A DNA stretch of 64,000 nucleotides from CAYPEL01 sp036479985 (GTDB taxonomy: Bacteria; Pseudomonadota; Gammaproteobacteria; DSM-19610), in assembly GCA_965224815.1 (NCBI GenBank), contig CBDDAF010000003.1, positions 1,550,001 through 1,614,000 on the forward strand. Reading direction: 5' to 3'. The notes below the pieces were generated by a model. It saw only the letters and a program-made list of their open reading frames with translations. It was not told the origin of the DNA and did not search any database. Made by a program: the position numbers and the translations under genes. This document shows positions 53,606 through 61,271 of this stretch, piece after piece. How positions within the stretch are numbered: position 1 is the first letter of the stretch; each line of letters starts with the position of its first letter.

Positions 53606-54109
53606 CTATTGCAACCGGCCACTGGCTCTTAGTACATATAAATGCCGTTCCGCATCAACCAGATGTTGCCCCCAATGCAGTCGAAACCCGTTCTGCCACC
53701 AACCTGCAACCTGATCCGGGCTACGAGTATCGAGCATTTGCAGGCCTTGTTTAAGTTCGAAATAGATATCGGTGAGATCATCTGCCAGGCTGCCGCTCAT
53801 CCGCTCATGAGCTTCGCTGCCATGACCGGTTTCATCATACTCCAGCCAGTAACTGTCCCGGCTGCCCAAACGGGTTCGTAACCAACTGAACAGTTCAAAA
53901 CGTTTATCAATATCCTGGGGCTCTACGCTTGCAAGACCACTGGAAACTGGCGGATGCAGTGCAACCACCGCAGCATGGAGACGCGGCAACAATTTAATAA
54001 CTAATAACAACCCATCATCCTGGCTACCGGGCAAATGATCAATCAATCGGCAATAGCTCCGCGCAGTGTTGACCAGCTCGAAAAAATAGTTGTCTTCTGG
54101 AGTTCGCAT
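53606..54109 (-). CDS. DUF5063 family protein
   Basis: This 167-residue protein is soluble and helical, with no signal peptide. The stretches FELFSWLRTRLGSRDSYWLE and GSLADDLTDIYFELKQGLQM match the DUF5063 pattern (F-E-L-F-x-x-L-R ... G-S-L-A-D-D-L-x-D-I-Y-x-D/E-L-K-x-G-L) as I remember it. The function of that family is unknown. It lies between two REP palindromes, and its upstream region is shared with thiD in divergent orientation. Confidence 0.75.
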   Translation of the reverse strand: MRTPEDNYFFELVNTARSYCRLIDHLPGSQDDGLLLVIKLLPRLHAAVVALHPPVSSGLASVEPQDIDKRFELFSWLRTRLGSRDSYWLEYDETGHGSEAHERMSGSLADDLTDIYFELKQGLQMLDTRSPDQVAGWWQNGFRLHWGQHLVDAERHLYVLRASGRLQ

Positions 54110-54193
54110 AACCAGCCCTCACAACATGAAAGCAGCCACTGTTAAGGAATCTCTGATGTGTCATACATCTTGTCATTTTAAACAGTGCAGAAC

Positions 54194-54259
54194 CTGTAGG
54201 AGCGGCTTCAGCCGCGATGAACACTGCACACCCTATCGCGGCTAAAGCCGCTCCTACAG
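54194..54259. repeat. REP-like palindrome, copy 7
   Basis: Arms CTGTAGGAGCGGCTTCAGCC and reverse complement (one arm reads GGCTAAAGCCGC). The left flank (from 54145, GGAATCTCTGATGTGTCATA) is the inverse of the right flank of copies 6 and 8, so this composite element is inverted relative to them. Confidence 0.92.
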
Positions 54260-54396
54260 GTTCTTGCTATCTCAAGTGTAGACGATGCTGGCGTTTTATC
54301 CTTTGCTTCGCACGCATACTTTGCGGTTAAATACAGGATTGTCTGCATGGAATCCACATCAATGCCTTTAAAACATTCACAAAAAAGCGCTGACGC

Positions 54397-55203
54397 ATGA
54401 CTGAAGAATCCTCACCAATCCCTGTGGTCATGGCCTTTTCCGGCAATGATCCCAGCGGCGGCGCGGGCATACAGGCCGATATCGAAGCCTTAATCAGCCA
54501 CGGTTGCCATGCTGCACCGGTTATCACAGCACTCACTATTCAGGACACCAGTGAAATTATCGGTTACACACCGCTGGACATTGGTCTTATTGTGGAACAG
54601 GCACGCGTGGTTCTTGAGGATATGGTAGTTGACGCGTTCAAAATCGGTTTGTTAGGCAGTAGTGAATCAGTCGAAGCAGTTCACTCTATATTGACTGATT
54701 ATCCTGACATACCCGTGGTACTCGACCCGGTACTCGCATCAGGTAATGGTTCCGTATTGGCTGATGATGACGTGATCGCGGCAATCAATGAACTCTTACT
54801 ACCACAGGCAACCATACTCACCCCGAACAGCCTCGAAGCACGCACACTGGCACCGGAAGCCGATTCACTGGATGCATGCGCAATGGCGCTACTGGAACGC
54901 GGTAGTGAATTTGTGTTGATTACCGGCACCCATGAAAACACCCCGACCGTTGTGAACACACTTTATACCGATAACCGCCAACTGGAGACATTCAACTGGG
55001 ATCGTCTTGAACACAGTTACCATGGTTCGGGTTGCACCCTGGCCGCGAGCATCGCTGGCTTGTTGGCACAAGGGCTTGAACCTTTTTCAGCGATACATGA
55101 AGCGCAGGAATACACCTGGCAAGCTTTATTGCACGGCTATCGGATTGGCATGGGACAGCATTTGCCTAATCGTTTGTTTTGGGCCAGGGAAGAGGATGAG
55201 TAA
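54397..55203 (+). CDS. thiD: Hydroxymethylpyrimidine/phosphomethylpyrimidine kinase
   Basis: This 268-residue protein has PVVMAFSGNDPSGGAGIQAD near the start (the GSDPSGGAGIQAD ATP/HMP loop; S-G-N replaces G-S here), GCHAAPVITALTIQDT, DAFKIGLLGS, VVLDPVLASGNG, and DRLEHSYHGSGCTLAASIAG with the anion-hole G-S-G-C. ThiD phosphorylates HMP to HMP-PP for thiamine synthesis. It is followed by thiE and hemL, the order seen in pseudomonads. Confidence 0.92.
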   Translation: MTEESSPIPVVMAFSGNDPSGGAGIQADIEALISHGCHAAPVITALTIQDTSEIIGYTPLDIGLIVEQARVVLEDMVVDAFKIGLLGSSESVEAVHSILTDYPDIPVVLDPVLASGNGSVLADDDVIAAINELLLPQATILTPNSLEARTLAPEADSLDACAMALLERGSEFVLITGTHENTPTVVNTLYTDNRQLETFNWDRLEHSYHGSGCTLAASIAGLLAQGLEPFSAIHEAQEYTWQALLHGYRIGMGQHLPNRLFWAREEDE

Positions 55204-55274
55204 TTATTACTTTTACGATGCCAGTATTACTTTGATAACGGATATTGTCATTTTATTTGTTCCCGTCTAAAAAC

Positions 55275-55370
55275 AATTTTCTCTCGCCAAGACGCAAAGC
55301 TCGCAGAGTTAAAAACGAATGCTTGAGTTTTTATTTTTTCTTTGCGTGCTTTGCGTCTTGGCGAGAGAAT
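55275..55370. repeat. Long dispersed palindrome between thiD and thiE
   Basis: TTCTCTCGCCAAGACGCAAA and its near-inverse (TTTGCGTCTTGGCGAGAGAA) form arms of about 25 bp; the interior (GCTCGCAGAG and following) is AT-rich. It is the same family as 52643-52781, sharing the TCTCGCCAAGACGCA core. Confidence 0.9.
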
Positions 55371-55445
55371 TATAATTTTTATTGATAAAACCAACTTAAA
55401 AATAGATCTAATTAATACTGAGTAAAGAATTCTGGAACTACAGTA

Positions 55446-56090
55446 ATGACCCACCCTTATTCTCTATCCGGCTTGTATATTATTACCGATGCAAGCTTAC
55501 AGTCACCTGAAAAGTTAAGCGCCCATGTTGAGCAAGCCCTAAAGGGTGGTGCCAGACTAGTTCAGTACCGGGATAAATCAGGTAACCGGCCACTGCAACT
55601 CAAGCAGAGCAAACAACTTGCCCAGCTTTGTAATCAACATAACGTTCCTTTGATCATCAATGACAATATTGAACTGGCTATGGAGATTGGAGCCGCCGGT
55701 GTCCACCTGGGACGTGATGATTGCAGCCTGACAGATGCCAGGCAACAGCTTGGTGAGCAAGCTATTATCGGAGTTTCCTGTTACAACGAATGGCAGCGTG
55801 CATTAACTGCGATCGAAAACGGTGCTGATTACATTGCCTTCGGTAGTTTTTTTGCATCCAAAACCAAACCGGATGCAACACCCGCATCCATAAAATTACT
55901 GCAACGCGCCAAACAGGAATTACAAATACCCGTGGTTGCGATCGGCGGCATTACGCCTGGCAACGCCTCAAACCTGATCAACGCAGGCGCAAGCATGGTG
56001 GCAGTTGTTCGTGGCGTCTTTGGTGAACCAGACATCTATAATGCTGCACAGCTGTATGCCGAACTATTTCGGCATACAGGGCCAACATAA
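55446..56090 (+). CDS. thiE: Thiamine-phosphate synthase
   Basis: This 214-residue protein has the TMP synthase motifs LVQYRDKSGNRPLQLKQSKQ (the Q-x-R-x-K site), PLIINDNIELAMEIGAAGVH, GRDDCSLTDARQQLG, IGVSCYNEWQRAL, DYIAFGSFFASKTKPDA and VVAIGGITPGNASNLINAGA. ThiE joins HMP-PP and thiazole phosphate to make thiamine monophosphate. Confidence 0.95.
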   Translation: MTHPYSLSGLYIITDASLQSPEKLSAHVEQALKGGARLVQYRDKSGNRPLQLKQSKQLAQLCNQHNVPLIINDNIELAMEIGAAGVHLGRDDCSLTDARQQLGEQAIIGVSCYNEWQRALTAIENGADYIAFGSFFASKTKPDATPASIKLLQRAKQELQIPVVAIGGITPGNASNLINAGASMVAVVRGVFGEPDIYNAAQLYAELFRHTGPT

Positions 56091-56136
56091 ACGACCAGCC
56101 AATTTCGGTATAATAACTTTTTAAACTGAGAACACT

Positions 56137-56256
56137 CTGATTAGCTCAGGATACCAACCCAACCCATGGGTGTTGGCCGCAAGGATGCGGCCATCAAGCT
56201 TACAGGGACATTTTTATAGCGGCCCATTGGTTGGGTTGGTATCCTGAGTTAATCAG
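56137..56256. repeat. 120-bp palindrome between thiE and hemL
   Basis: CTGATTAGCTCAGGATACCA plus a following ACCCAACC on the left pair with the inverse on the right (GGTTGGGTTGGTATCCTGAG plus TTAATCAG), with very few mismatches over about 29 bp. Inside is a second hairpin, GGCCGC-AAGGAT-GCGGCC (56175-56192). The element ends 64 bases before the hemL start. It looks like a dispersed repeat rather than a regulatory RNA, but a folded leader for hemL is possible. Confidence 0.85.
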
Positions 56257-56320
56257 AACCCCTTAAAACATAGCCAACGTATAGGTTGCGCTTATTCAAA
56301 CTAACAACATAAACGGATCT

Positions 56321-57604
56321 ATGAACAAATCAGAACAGTTTTTTAAACAAGCCCAACAACACATCCCCGGCGGAGTAAATTCTCCCGTACGCGCCTTCAA
56401 AGGCGTCGGTGGCGATCCAATATTTTTCGCTCGCGGTGAAGGTGCCTACCTCTACGATGTCGATGGTAAACGCTATGTCGACTATGTCGCCTCCTGGGGA
56501 CCCATGATCGCGGGTCATTGTCACCCGAAAGTTATTCATGCTGTCCAGGAAATCGCCAGCAGTGGTCTTGGCTTCGGCGCACCGACAGAAATTGAAACCC
56601 GCATGGCAGACCGGTTATGTGAACTTGTACCGTCAATGGAACTGGTCCGTATGGTCAGTTCCGGCACAGAAGCGACGATGAGCGCAATTCGGCTAGCGCG
56701 CGGCCACACTGGACGTGACATTATTATCAAATTTGAAGGTTGCTATCATGGCCACTCAGACTCATTACTGGTTAAAGCAGGTTCGGGCGCATTAACACTC
56801 GGCGTACCGACGTCACCCGGCGTGCCAGCTGTATTGGCAGAACTGACCCGTACACTTGAATATAACAACAGTGAACAGGTTGAAAATATATTCAGCGAAA
56901 TCGGCGAACAAATCGCTGCCATCATCGTCGAGCCGGTCGCCGGTAACATGAACTGCATCCCGCCCTTACCGGGATTTCTGGAAACGCTCCGCGCGCAGTG
57001 TGACAAATACCAATCTGTCTTGATCTTCGATGAAGTCATGACCGGCTTTCGAGTCGCATTAGGTGGTGCGCAATCGATTTATGACGTCACTCCCGACCTG
57101 ACAACATTAGGTAAGGTGGTCGGCGGCGGACTACCTGTCGGCGCCTTTGGTGGACGGCGGGACATCATGGAAAAAATTGCACCGCTGGGTCCGGTTTACC
57201 AGGCTGGTACACTGTCAGGCAATCCAGTTGCCATGGCGGCCGGACTGGCAACGCTGGAAATTGCCAGCACACCAGGCTTTCACGACCAACTGGACCAGAG
57301 TGCAAAACAATTAACCCAGGGTATCGAAGCACTCGGTAAAACAGCTGGCATTCCTATCACTAGCAATCAGGTAGGTGGCATGTTTGGCCTGTTTTTTACG
57401 GATCAGCAGAAGGTCAGCCGGTTTTCAGAAGTCAATCAATGCGACCAGGACAGATTCAAACGCTTTTTCCACGCCATGCTTAATGAAGGCGTCTACCTGG
57501 CGCCGTCTGCCTTTGAAACGGGTTTTGTCTCATCAGCACATAACCAAAACGCTATTCAGGCCACACTGGGGGCTGCCGAAAGAGCATTTAGCAATATCGT
57601 GTGA
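56321..57604 (+). CDS. hemL: Glutamate-1-semialdehyde 2,1-aminomutase
   Basis: This 427-residue protein has IPGGVNSPVRAFKGVGGDPI at the start, MVSSGTEATMSAIRLARG, GCYHGHSDSLLVKAGSGALT, LIFDEVMTGFRVALGGAQ, and the PLP-lysine site TTLGKVVGGGLPVGAFGGRR. HemL makes 5-aminolevulinate from glutamate-1-semialdehyde in tetrapyrrole synthesis by the C5 pathway. Length is as usual. ATG at 56321. Confidence 0.97.
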   Translation: MNKSEQFFKQAQQHIPGGVNSPVRAFKGVGGDPIFFARGEGAYLYDVDGKRYVDYVASWGPMIAGHCHPKVIHAVQEIASSGLGFGAPTEIETRMADRLCELVPSMELVRMVSSGTEATMSAIRLARGHTGRDIIIKFEGCYHGHSDSLLVKAGSGALTLGVPTSPGVPAVLAELTRTLEYNNSEQVENIFSEIGEQIAAIIVEPVAGNMNCIPPLPGFLETLRAQCDKYQSVLIFDEVMTGFRVALGGAQSIYDVTPDLTTLGKVVGGGLPVGAFGGRRDIMEKIAPLGPVYQAGTLSGNPVAMAAGLATLEIASTPGFHDQLDQSAKQLTQGIEALGKTAGIPITSNQVGGMFGLFFTDQQKVSRFSEVNQCDQDRFKRFFHAMLNEGVYLAPSAFETGFVSSAHNQNAIQATLGAAERAFSNIV

Positions 57605-57615
57605 TCTGCCTTTAG

Positions 57616-57752
57616 GGAACCTCTGATTAATGCGAGCATCTGTAGGAGCGGCTTGAGCCGCGATGAACGCTATGACCCCATCGCGGCTAAAGCCGCTCCT
57701 ACAGAACTTTCATTGTTCACAATGACGAGATGGACGACACATCAGAGGTTCC
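57616..57752. repeat. Composite MITE-like element containing a REP palindrome
   Basis: A 137-bp unit with terminal inverted repeats GGAACCTCTGAT / ATCAGAGGTTCC encloses REP copy 8. Its inner left part (TAATGCGAGCAT) and right part (TTCACAATGACGAGATGGAC) recur around copies 3, 5, 6 and 7 in varied states of completeness. It has no coding capacity. It lies between hemL and the DedA-type gene. Confidence 0.8.
57640..57704. repeat. REP-like palindrome, copy 8
   Basis: Arms CTGTAGGAGCGGCTTGAGCC and the inverse, with GGCTAAAGCC in the second arm. It is embedded in the composite element 57616-57752, the clearest full-length example. Confidence 0.92.
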
Positions 57753-57791
57753 TTAGCATTGCCGGTTATAAATACATTACCCTAAACGACT

Positions 57792-59828
57792 ATGGAACAG
57801 TTTCTCGATCAACTGCTGGAATGGATCAGACTTCACCCGCACTGGGCTGGCGTCATGGTGCTTATCGTTTCAGCACTCGAATCACTGCTGATTGTCGGAC
57901 TGTTAGTACCCGGAACGGTAATCATGTTTGCCGTCGGCGCCATGGTGGCCTCCGGTCAAATGGAACTGATTCCCACCCTGCTCTGGGCTATTACCGGTGC
58001 AATTCTAGGTGACGGCACCAGCTATCTGATCGGACGACATTACCATCAACGGCTACGGGTGATCTGGCCATTCAGAAATTATCCAAAAATGATGACGCAA
58101 GGTGTGGATTTCTTCCACCGTCACGGCGGTAAAAGCATTCTATTAGCGCGCTTCGTTGGGCCAGTCAGACCCCTGGTACCGGCCATTGCCGGTATGCTCG
58201 ATATGCCACCGCAGCGGTTTTTTCTGGTCAATGTTTTATCTGCATTAGTATGGGCACCGGCTTATATGGCACCCGGTTTCCTGTTTGGTGCCTCACTCGG
58301 CCTGGCAGCAGAAGTCGCTGGACGATTAGCGCTGGTACTGGGCCTATTGTTTGGCCTGCTGTGGTTTTTTTGGTGGCTGGTGCGGCGTATATCCCGCAGC
58401 CTGCAACCACATACAACCTCAGCACAGATGCGTGTTCTAGCCTGGAGCCAACAGCATCCGTTGATTCATCCACTGACAGCTGCCTTGCTTGACCCCAATC
58501 ACCCGGAAGCACGAGGCATGACCATACTCACCGGCATTTTGGTCGCGGCAAGCTGGATATTGCTGGCAACGTTGCAGCAACTCACGCCCGGTTCACTGCT
58601 GGGTAATCTTGATTTGATTACATTTAATGAATTACAACAGCTACGCACGCCTTTTGCAGACCAATGGCTATTCCGGATCACACGAATCGGCAACAGTATT
58701 CCCCTCTACGGCTTTACTTTATTGATTACGGCATGGTTGTTGTGGCATCACTACTGGCGTGCAGTCGTGCACTGGCTGCTGGCAATAGCTGGGGTCACCC
58801 TGCTGACCCAGGCACTCAAGCATTACACGATGGTCAGCAGGCCCATTGAAGAACTTAATTCAATTATAGGTTTCGCATTCCCCAGTGGACACGCCAGTTT
58901 ATCACTGGTGGTATTTGGTTTTCTAGCCGTTGTGATCGCGCGCGAGCTGCATCCCAACTGGCGCTGGACCGCTTATTCAGCGGCAGTTTTCCCCGTCGTT
59001 GCGATCAGTTTTACACGCGTATATCTAGGCGCTCACTGGGTCAGTGATATCCTTGGCGGCTGGAGCCTGAGCCTGGTATGGATAACCTTGCTGGGCATCG
59101 CTTATCGAGGTCATCCGGCACCCGCTATCCCATTGCGTAAACTGTTGCCGGTTATTTCAGTTGCCTTTGGACTATTACTGTTACTCAGCAGTCTGCTGCC
59201 TGCGACACAGGAAGCGGCCTATCCTGCTACCGAAGATACCCAACAAAGTCTGATGCCCGATGAATGGCTGCAAGAAAGCTGGCAACAGTTACCGGCCTAT
59301 CGCAATGACATGCGTGGTCAACGCCGCCAACCTTTGAACCTGCAGTGGGCTGGATCATTGCAGGATCTTGAACAACACCTGACTCATCAGGGTTGGCACA
59401 AACCTGCCGGGTTAAGCTTTAAAAGTTTTCTTATCATGTTCACTGGTAATCCGAATATCAACAAGCTGCCGGTGTTACCGCAAATACATAGTGGCAGTGA
59501 CCAGAGCTTGCTGATGGTCAAGGATATTCAGGAACCTGACCGGTTACTGGTGGTACGCTTCTGGCCCAGCCATTTCAAACTGGATGAATCAAATCAGCCG
59601 GTCTGGGTTGGCACGACAAGTTTTCTTGAAACACAGTCACAAAAAGGATTGTTCAGCCTGTTACGAACGGCAAGTAATTTTGACAACCCAATGACACTAT
59701 TCAAACAGGATGTACATTATTTGATTCGCGGCACAAGGCAATCCATGCAACAACCCCATGCGGCGTTGTCATGGAACGGTGAGGTTATATTAATGACCGA
59801 TATTGAAGAACCTGGCAAATCGCCGTAG
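57792..59828 (+). CDS. DedA/PAP2/LssY-like multidomain membrane protein
   Basis: This 678-residue protein has, in order, a DedA (SNARE-associated) domain at about 15-200 (LESLLIVGLLVPGTVIMFAV, GDGTSYLIGRHYHQRL, FFHRHGGKSILLARFVGPVR), a PAP2 phosphatase domain at about 240-445 (KHYTMVSRPIEE, FPSGHASLSLVVFG, RVYLGAHWVSDILGGWS: all three phosphatase motifs present), and an LssY-like C-terminal domain at about 480-678 (PDEWLQESWQQLPAYRNDMR, NKLPVLPQIHSGSDQSLLMV). Such fusions probably act on lipid phosphates such as undecaprenyl pyrophosphate or phosphatidate; DedA proteins take part in lipid transport. The active-site residues look complete. REP copies flank it. Confidence 0.88.
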   Translation: MEQFLDQLLEWIRLHPHWAGVMVLIVSALESLLIVGLLVPGTVIMFAVGAMVASGQMELIPTLLWAITGAILGDGTSYLIGRHYHQRLRVIWPFRNYPKMMTQGVDFFHRHGGKSILLARFVGPVRPLVPAIAGMLDMPPQRFFLVNVLSALVWAPAYMAPGFLFGASLGLAAEVAGRLALVLGLLFGLLWFFWWLVRRISRSLQPHTTSAQMRVLAWSQQHPLIHPLTAALLDPNHPEARGMTILTGILVAASWILLATLQQLTPGSLLGNLDLITFNELQQLRTPFADQWLFRITRIGNSIPLYGFTLLITAWLLWHHYWRAVVHWLLAIAGVTLLTQALKHYTMVSRPIEELNSIIGFAFPSGHASLSLVVFGFLAVVIARELHPNWRWTAYSAAVFPVVAISFTRVYLGAHWVSDILGGWSLSLVWITLLGIAYRGHPAPAIPLRKLLPVISVAFGLLLLLSSLLPATQEAAYPATEDTQQSLMPDEWLQESWQQLPAYRNDMRGQRRQPLNLQWAGSLQDLEQHLTHQGWHKPAGLSFKSFLIMFTGNPNINKLPVLPQIHSGSDQSLLMVKDIQEPDRLLVVRFWPSHFKLDESNQPVWVGTTSFLETQSQKGLFSLLRTASNFDNPMTLFKQDVHYLIRGTRQSMQQPHAALSWNGEVILMTDIEEPGKSP

Positions 59829-59853
59829 TAACTTAATTTACTTGTCAGGTATT

Positions 59854-59918
59854 TGTAGAAGCGGCTTCAGCCGCGATGGACACTGCATACCCATCGCGGC
59901 TGAAGCCGCTCTCCTACA
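59854..59918. repeat. REP-like palindrome, copy 9 (decayed)
   Basis: TGTAGAAGCGGCTTCAGCCG and an inverse arm carrying a two-base insertion (GCCGCTCTCCTACA). It is the most degraded copy, between two convergent genes. Confidence 0.88.
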
Positions 59919-59943
59919 ATGATTGTAAATGTATCAGATACCC

Positions 59944-60534
59944 TCAAGTCAGCGTCTCTGATAAAAGCTCGTCGTATAACACCTGTAACCGTTGTTCGAA
60001 ATTATTCAGTTCCAGCACACGTTGCTTATCAGCTGTAGCGAAAGGCAATAATTCCACCAACCTGGCTGCTACCCAGTCAGCGCTGTCGTAATCCGTTGTC
60101 AAATCTGAAAATGGTTTGCCCGCTTGTCTAATCAGTTGTTCCAGCAATGGCTTAAGACTTAGGTAGTTTGCAGGTAGCAACTCACTTTCTGGCTCATCCA
60201 GCCAGGTAACACTGGCTGTCAATAAATGATCCGGCAGCACTTCGGTACTGGTTATCCGAAAGCGCTTTTGCCCTTTAACCACAATAGAAAGTAGCCCGGC
60301 ATCGTCCTGGTTAAAATCAATAACCTGAACCAATGTGCCGGTGTAATAACAATCAGCAGCTTTACCTACTTCGCCACCCTGTTTAATTGCACAAATACCA
60401 AAACCGGTTTCTTCGCGCATGCAACGGCCGATCATGCTCAGATAACGCGGCTCAAAAATACTCAGTGGTAAGACACCGCCGGGAAACAATACCGTATGCA
60501 AGGGGAATATTGGCAAGCTAAATGAATCGTCCAT
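59944..60534 (-). CDS. LON peptidase substrate-binding domain protein
   Basis: The protein has 196 residues from the ATG at 60534 (MDDSFSLPIFPLHTVLFPGG), chosen because a longer reading overlaps ubiX by over 80 bases and adds junk. LPIFPLHTVLFPGGVLPLSI, FEPRYLSMIGRCM, GICAIKQGGEVG and RFRITSTE match the LON N-terminal domain fold. No ATPase or protease domain is present. Stand-alone LON-N proteins are common near housekeeping genes; the function is unknown. The start lies eight bases downstream of the ubiX stop. Confidence 0.88.
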   Translation of the reverse strand: MDDSFSLPIFPLHTVLFPGGVLPLSIFEPRYLSMIGRCMREETGFGICAIKQGGEVGKAADCYYTGTLVQVIDFNQDDAGLLSIVVKGQKRFRITSTEVLPDHLLTASVTWLDEPESELLPANYLSLKPLLEQLIRQAGKPFSDLTTDYDSADWVAARLVELLPFATADKQRVLELNNFEQRLQVLYDELLSETLT

Positions 60535-60541
60535 ACTGACT

Positions 60542-61153
60542 CTACTTTCCCCAGCGTGGTGAAATATCGTTTGTGATTCCGAGCTGATCCAGAATCCGGC
60601 TAACGACAAAATTAACCAGATCATCGATCGATCCAGGCGAATGATAAAAACCGGGACTGGGCGGTAACATCACCACACCGAGCCGCGCCAGTTTAAGCAT
60701 ATTTTCAAGATGTATCGCTGACAAGGGCGTCTCACGCACAACCAGAATCAATTTGCGTTGTTCCTTGATAACCACATCGGCGGCACGATCGATTAGGTTA
60801 CTGCTGACTCCATTGGCAATATTAGCCAGTGTGCCAGTGGTACAGGGACACACCACCATAGCACGTGGTACACCGCTACCACTGGCAACCGGCGCAGTCC
60901 ATTCTTCACGCCCGAATACCTGTAATTGTCCTTCGGCCGCATTAAAATATTCACTCAGGATACGTTGCGTCTCAGCCGGACGGGCCGAGAGTTTCAGATC
61001 ACTTTCCATGCTCAGCACAACCTGGCCGGGCGTGGAGATCATCACATAGACCTGCTCACCCTTTTCGATCAATTGCTGTAACAAACGTAACGCATACGGC
61101 GCACCGGAGGCACCGGTGATAGCGATAGCGATGGGTGCATTTGATTTATTCAT
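60542..61153 (-). CDS. ubiX: Flavin prenyltransferase UbiX
   Basis: This 203-residue protein shows the UbiX motifs: IAIAITGASGAPYALRLLQQ (FMN phosphate site), SGSGVPRAMVVCPCTTGTLA (the C-P-C-T/S-T-x-T-L-A loop), DVVIKEQRKLILVVRETPLS and GVVMLPPSPGFYHSPGSIDD. UbiX makes prenylated FMN, the cofactor of the UbiD decarboxylase in ubiquinone synthesis. It is probably co-transcribed with the LON-domain gene. Confidence 0.95.
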   Translation of the reverse strand: MNKSNAPIAIAITGASGAPYALRLLQQLIEKGEQVYVMISTPGQVVLSMESDLKLSARPAETQRILSEYFNAAEGQLQVFGREEWTAPVASGSGVPRAMVVCPCTTGTLANIANGVSSNLIDRAADVVIKEQRKLILVVRETPLSAIHLENMLKLARLGVVMLPPSPGFYHSPGSIDDLVNFVVSRILDQLGITNDISPRWGK

Positions 61154-61189
61154 TTTTATTTTTCAAGATTACCTGATTGACATAAAACA

Positions 61190-61255
61190 CTGTAGGAGCG
61201 GCTTCAGCCGCGAAAGGGGACAATGCCGACCATCACGGCTGAAGCCGCTCCTACA
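61190..61255. repeat. REP-like palindrome, copy 10
   Basis: Arms CTGTAGGAGCGGCTTCAGCC and the inverse (with ATCACGGCTGAAGCC in the second). It is between ubiX and mpl, starting 37 bases upstream of the ubiX start codon on the transcribed strand; it is the rightmost copy. Confidence 0.92.
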
Positions 61256-61271
61256 ATATTTACTGTATTCC

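Noticed and set aside
56137..56256. A thiamine or heme riboswitch before hemL
   Set aside because: The structure is a simple long palindrome, without the conserved THI-box sequences, and it resembles dispersed repeats.
40365..61255. Ten similar hairpins as a CRISPR array or tRNA set
   Set aside because: Copies are scattered singly between genes with no regular spacing, and they lack tRNA arms. They are REP-type palindromes.
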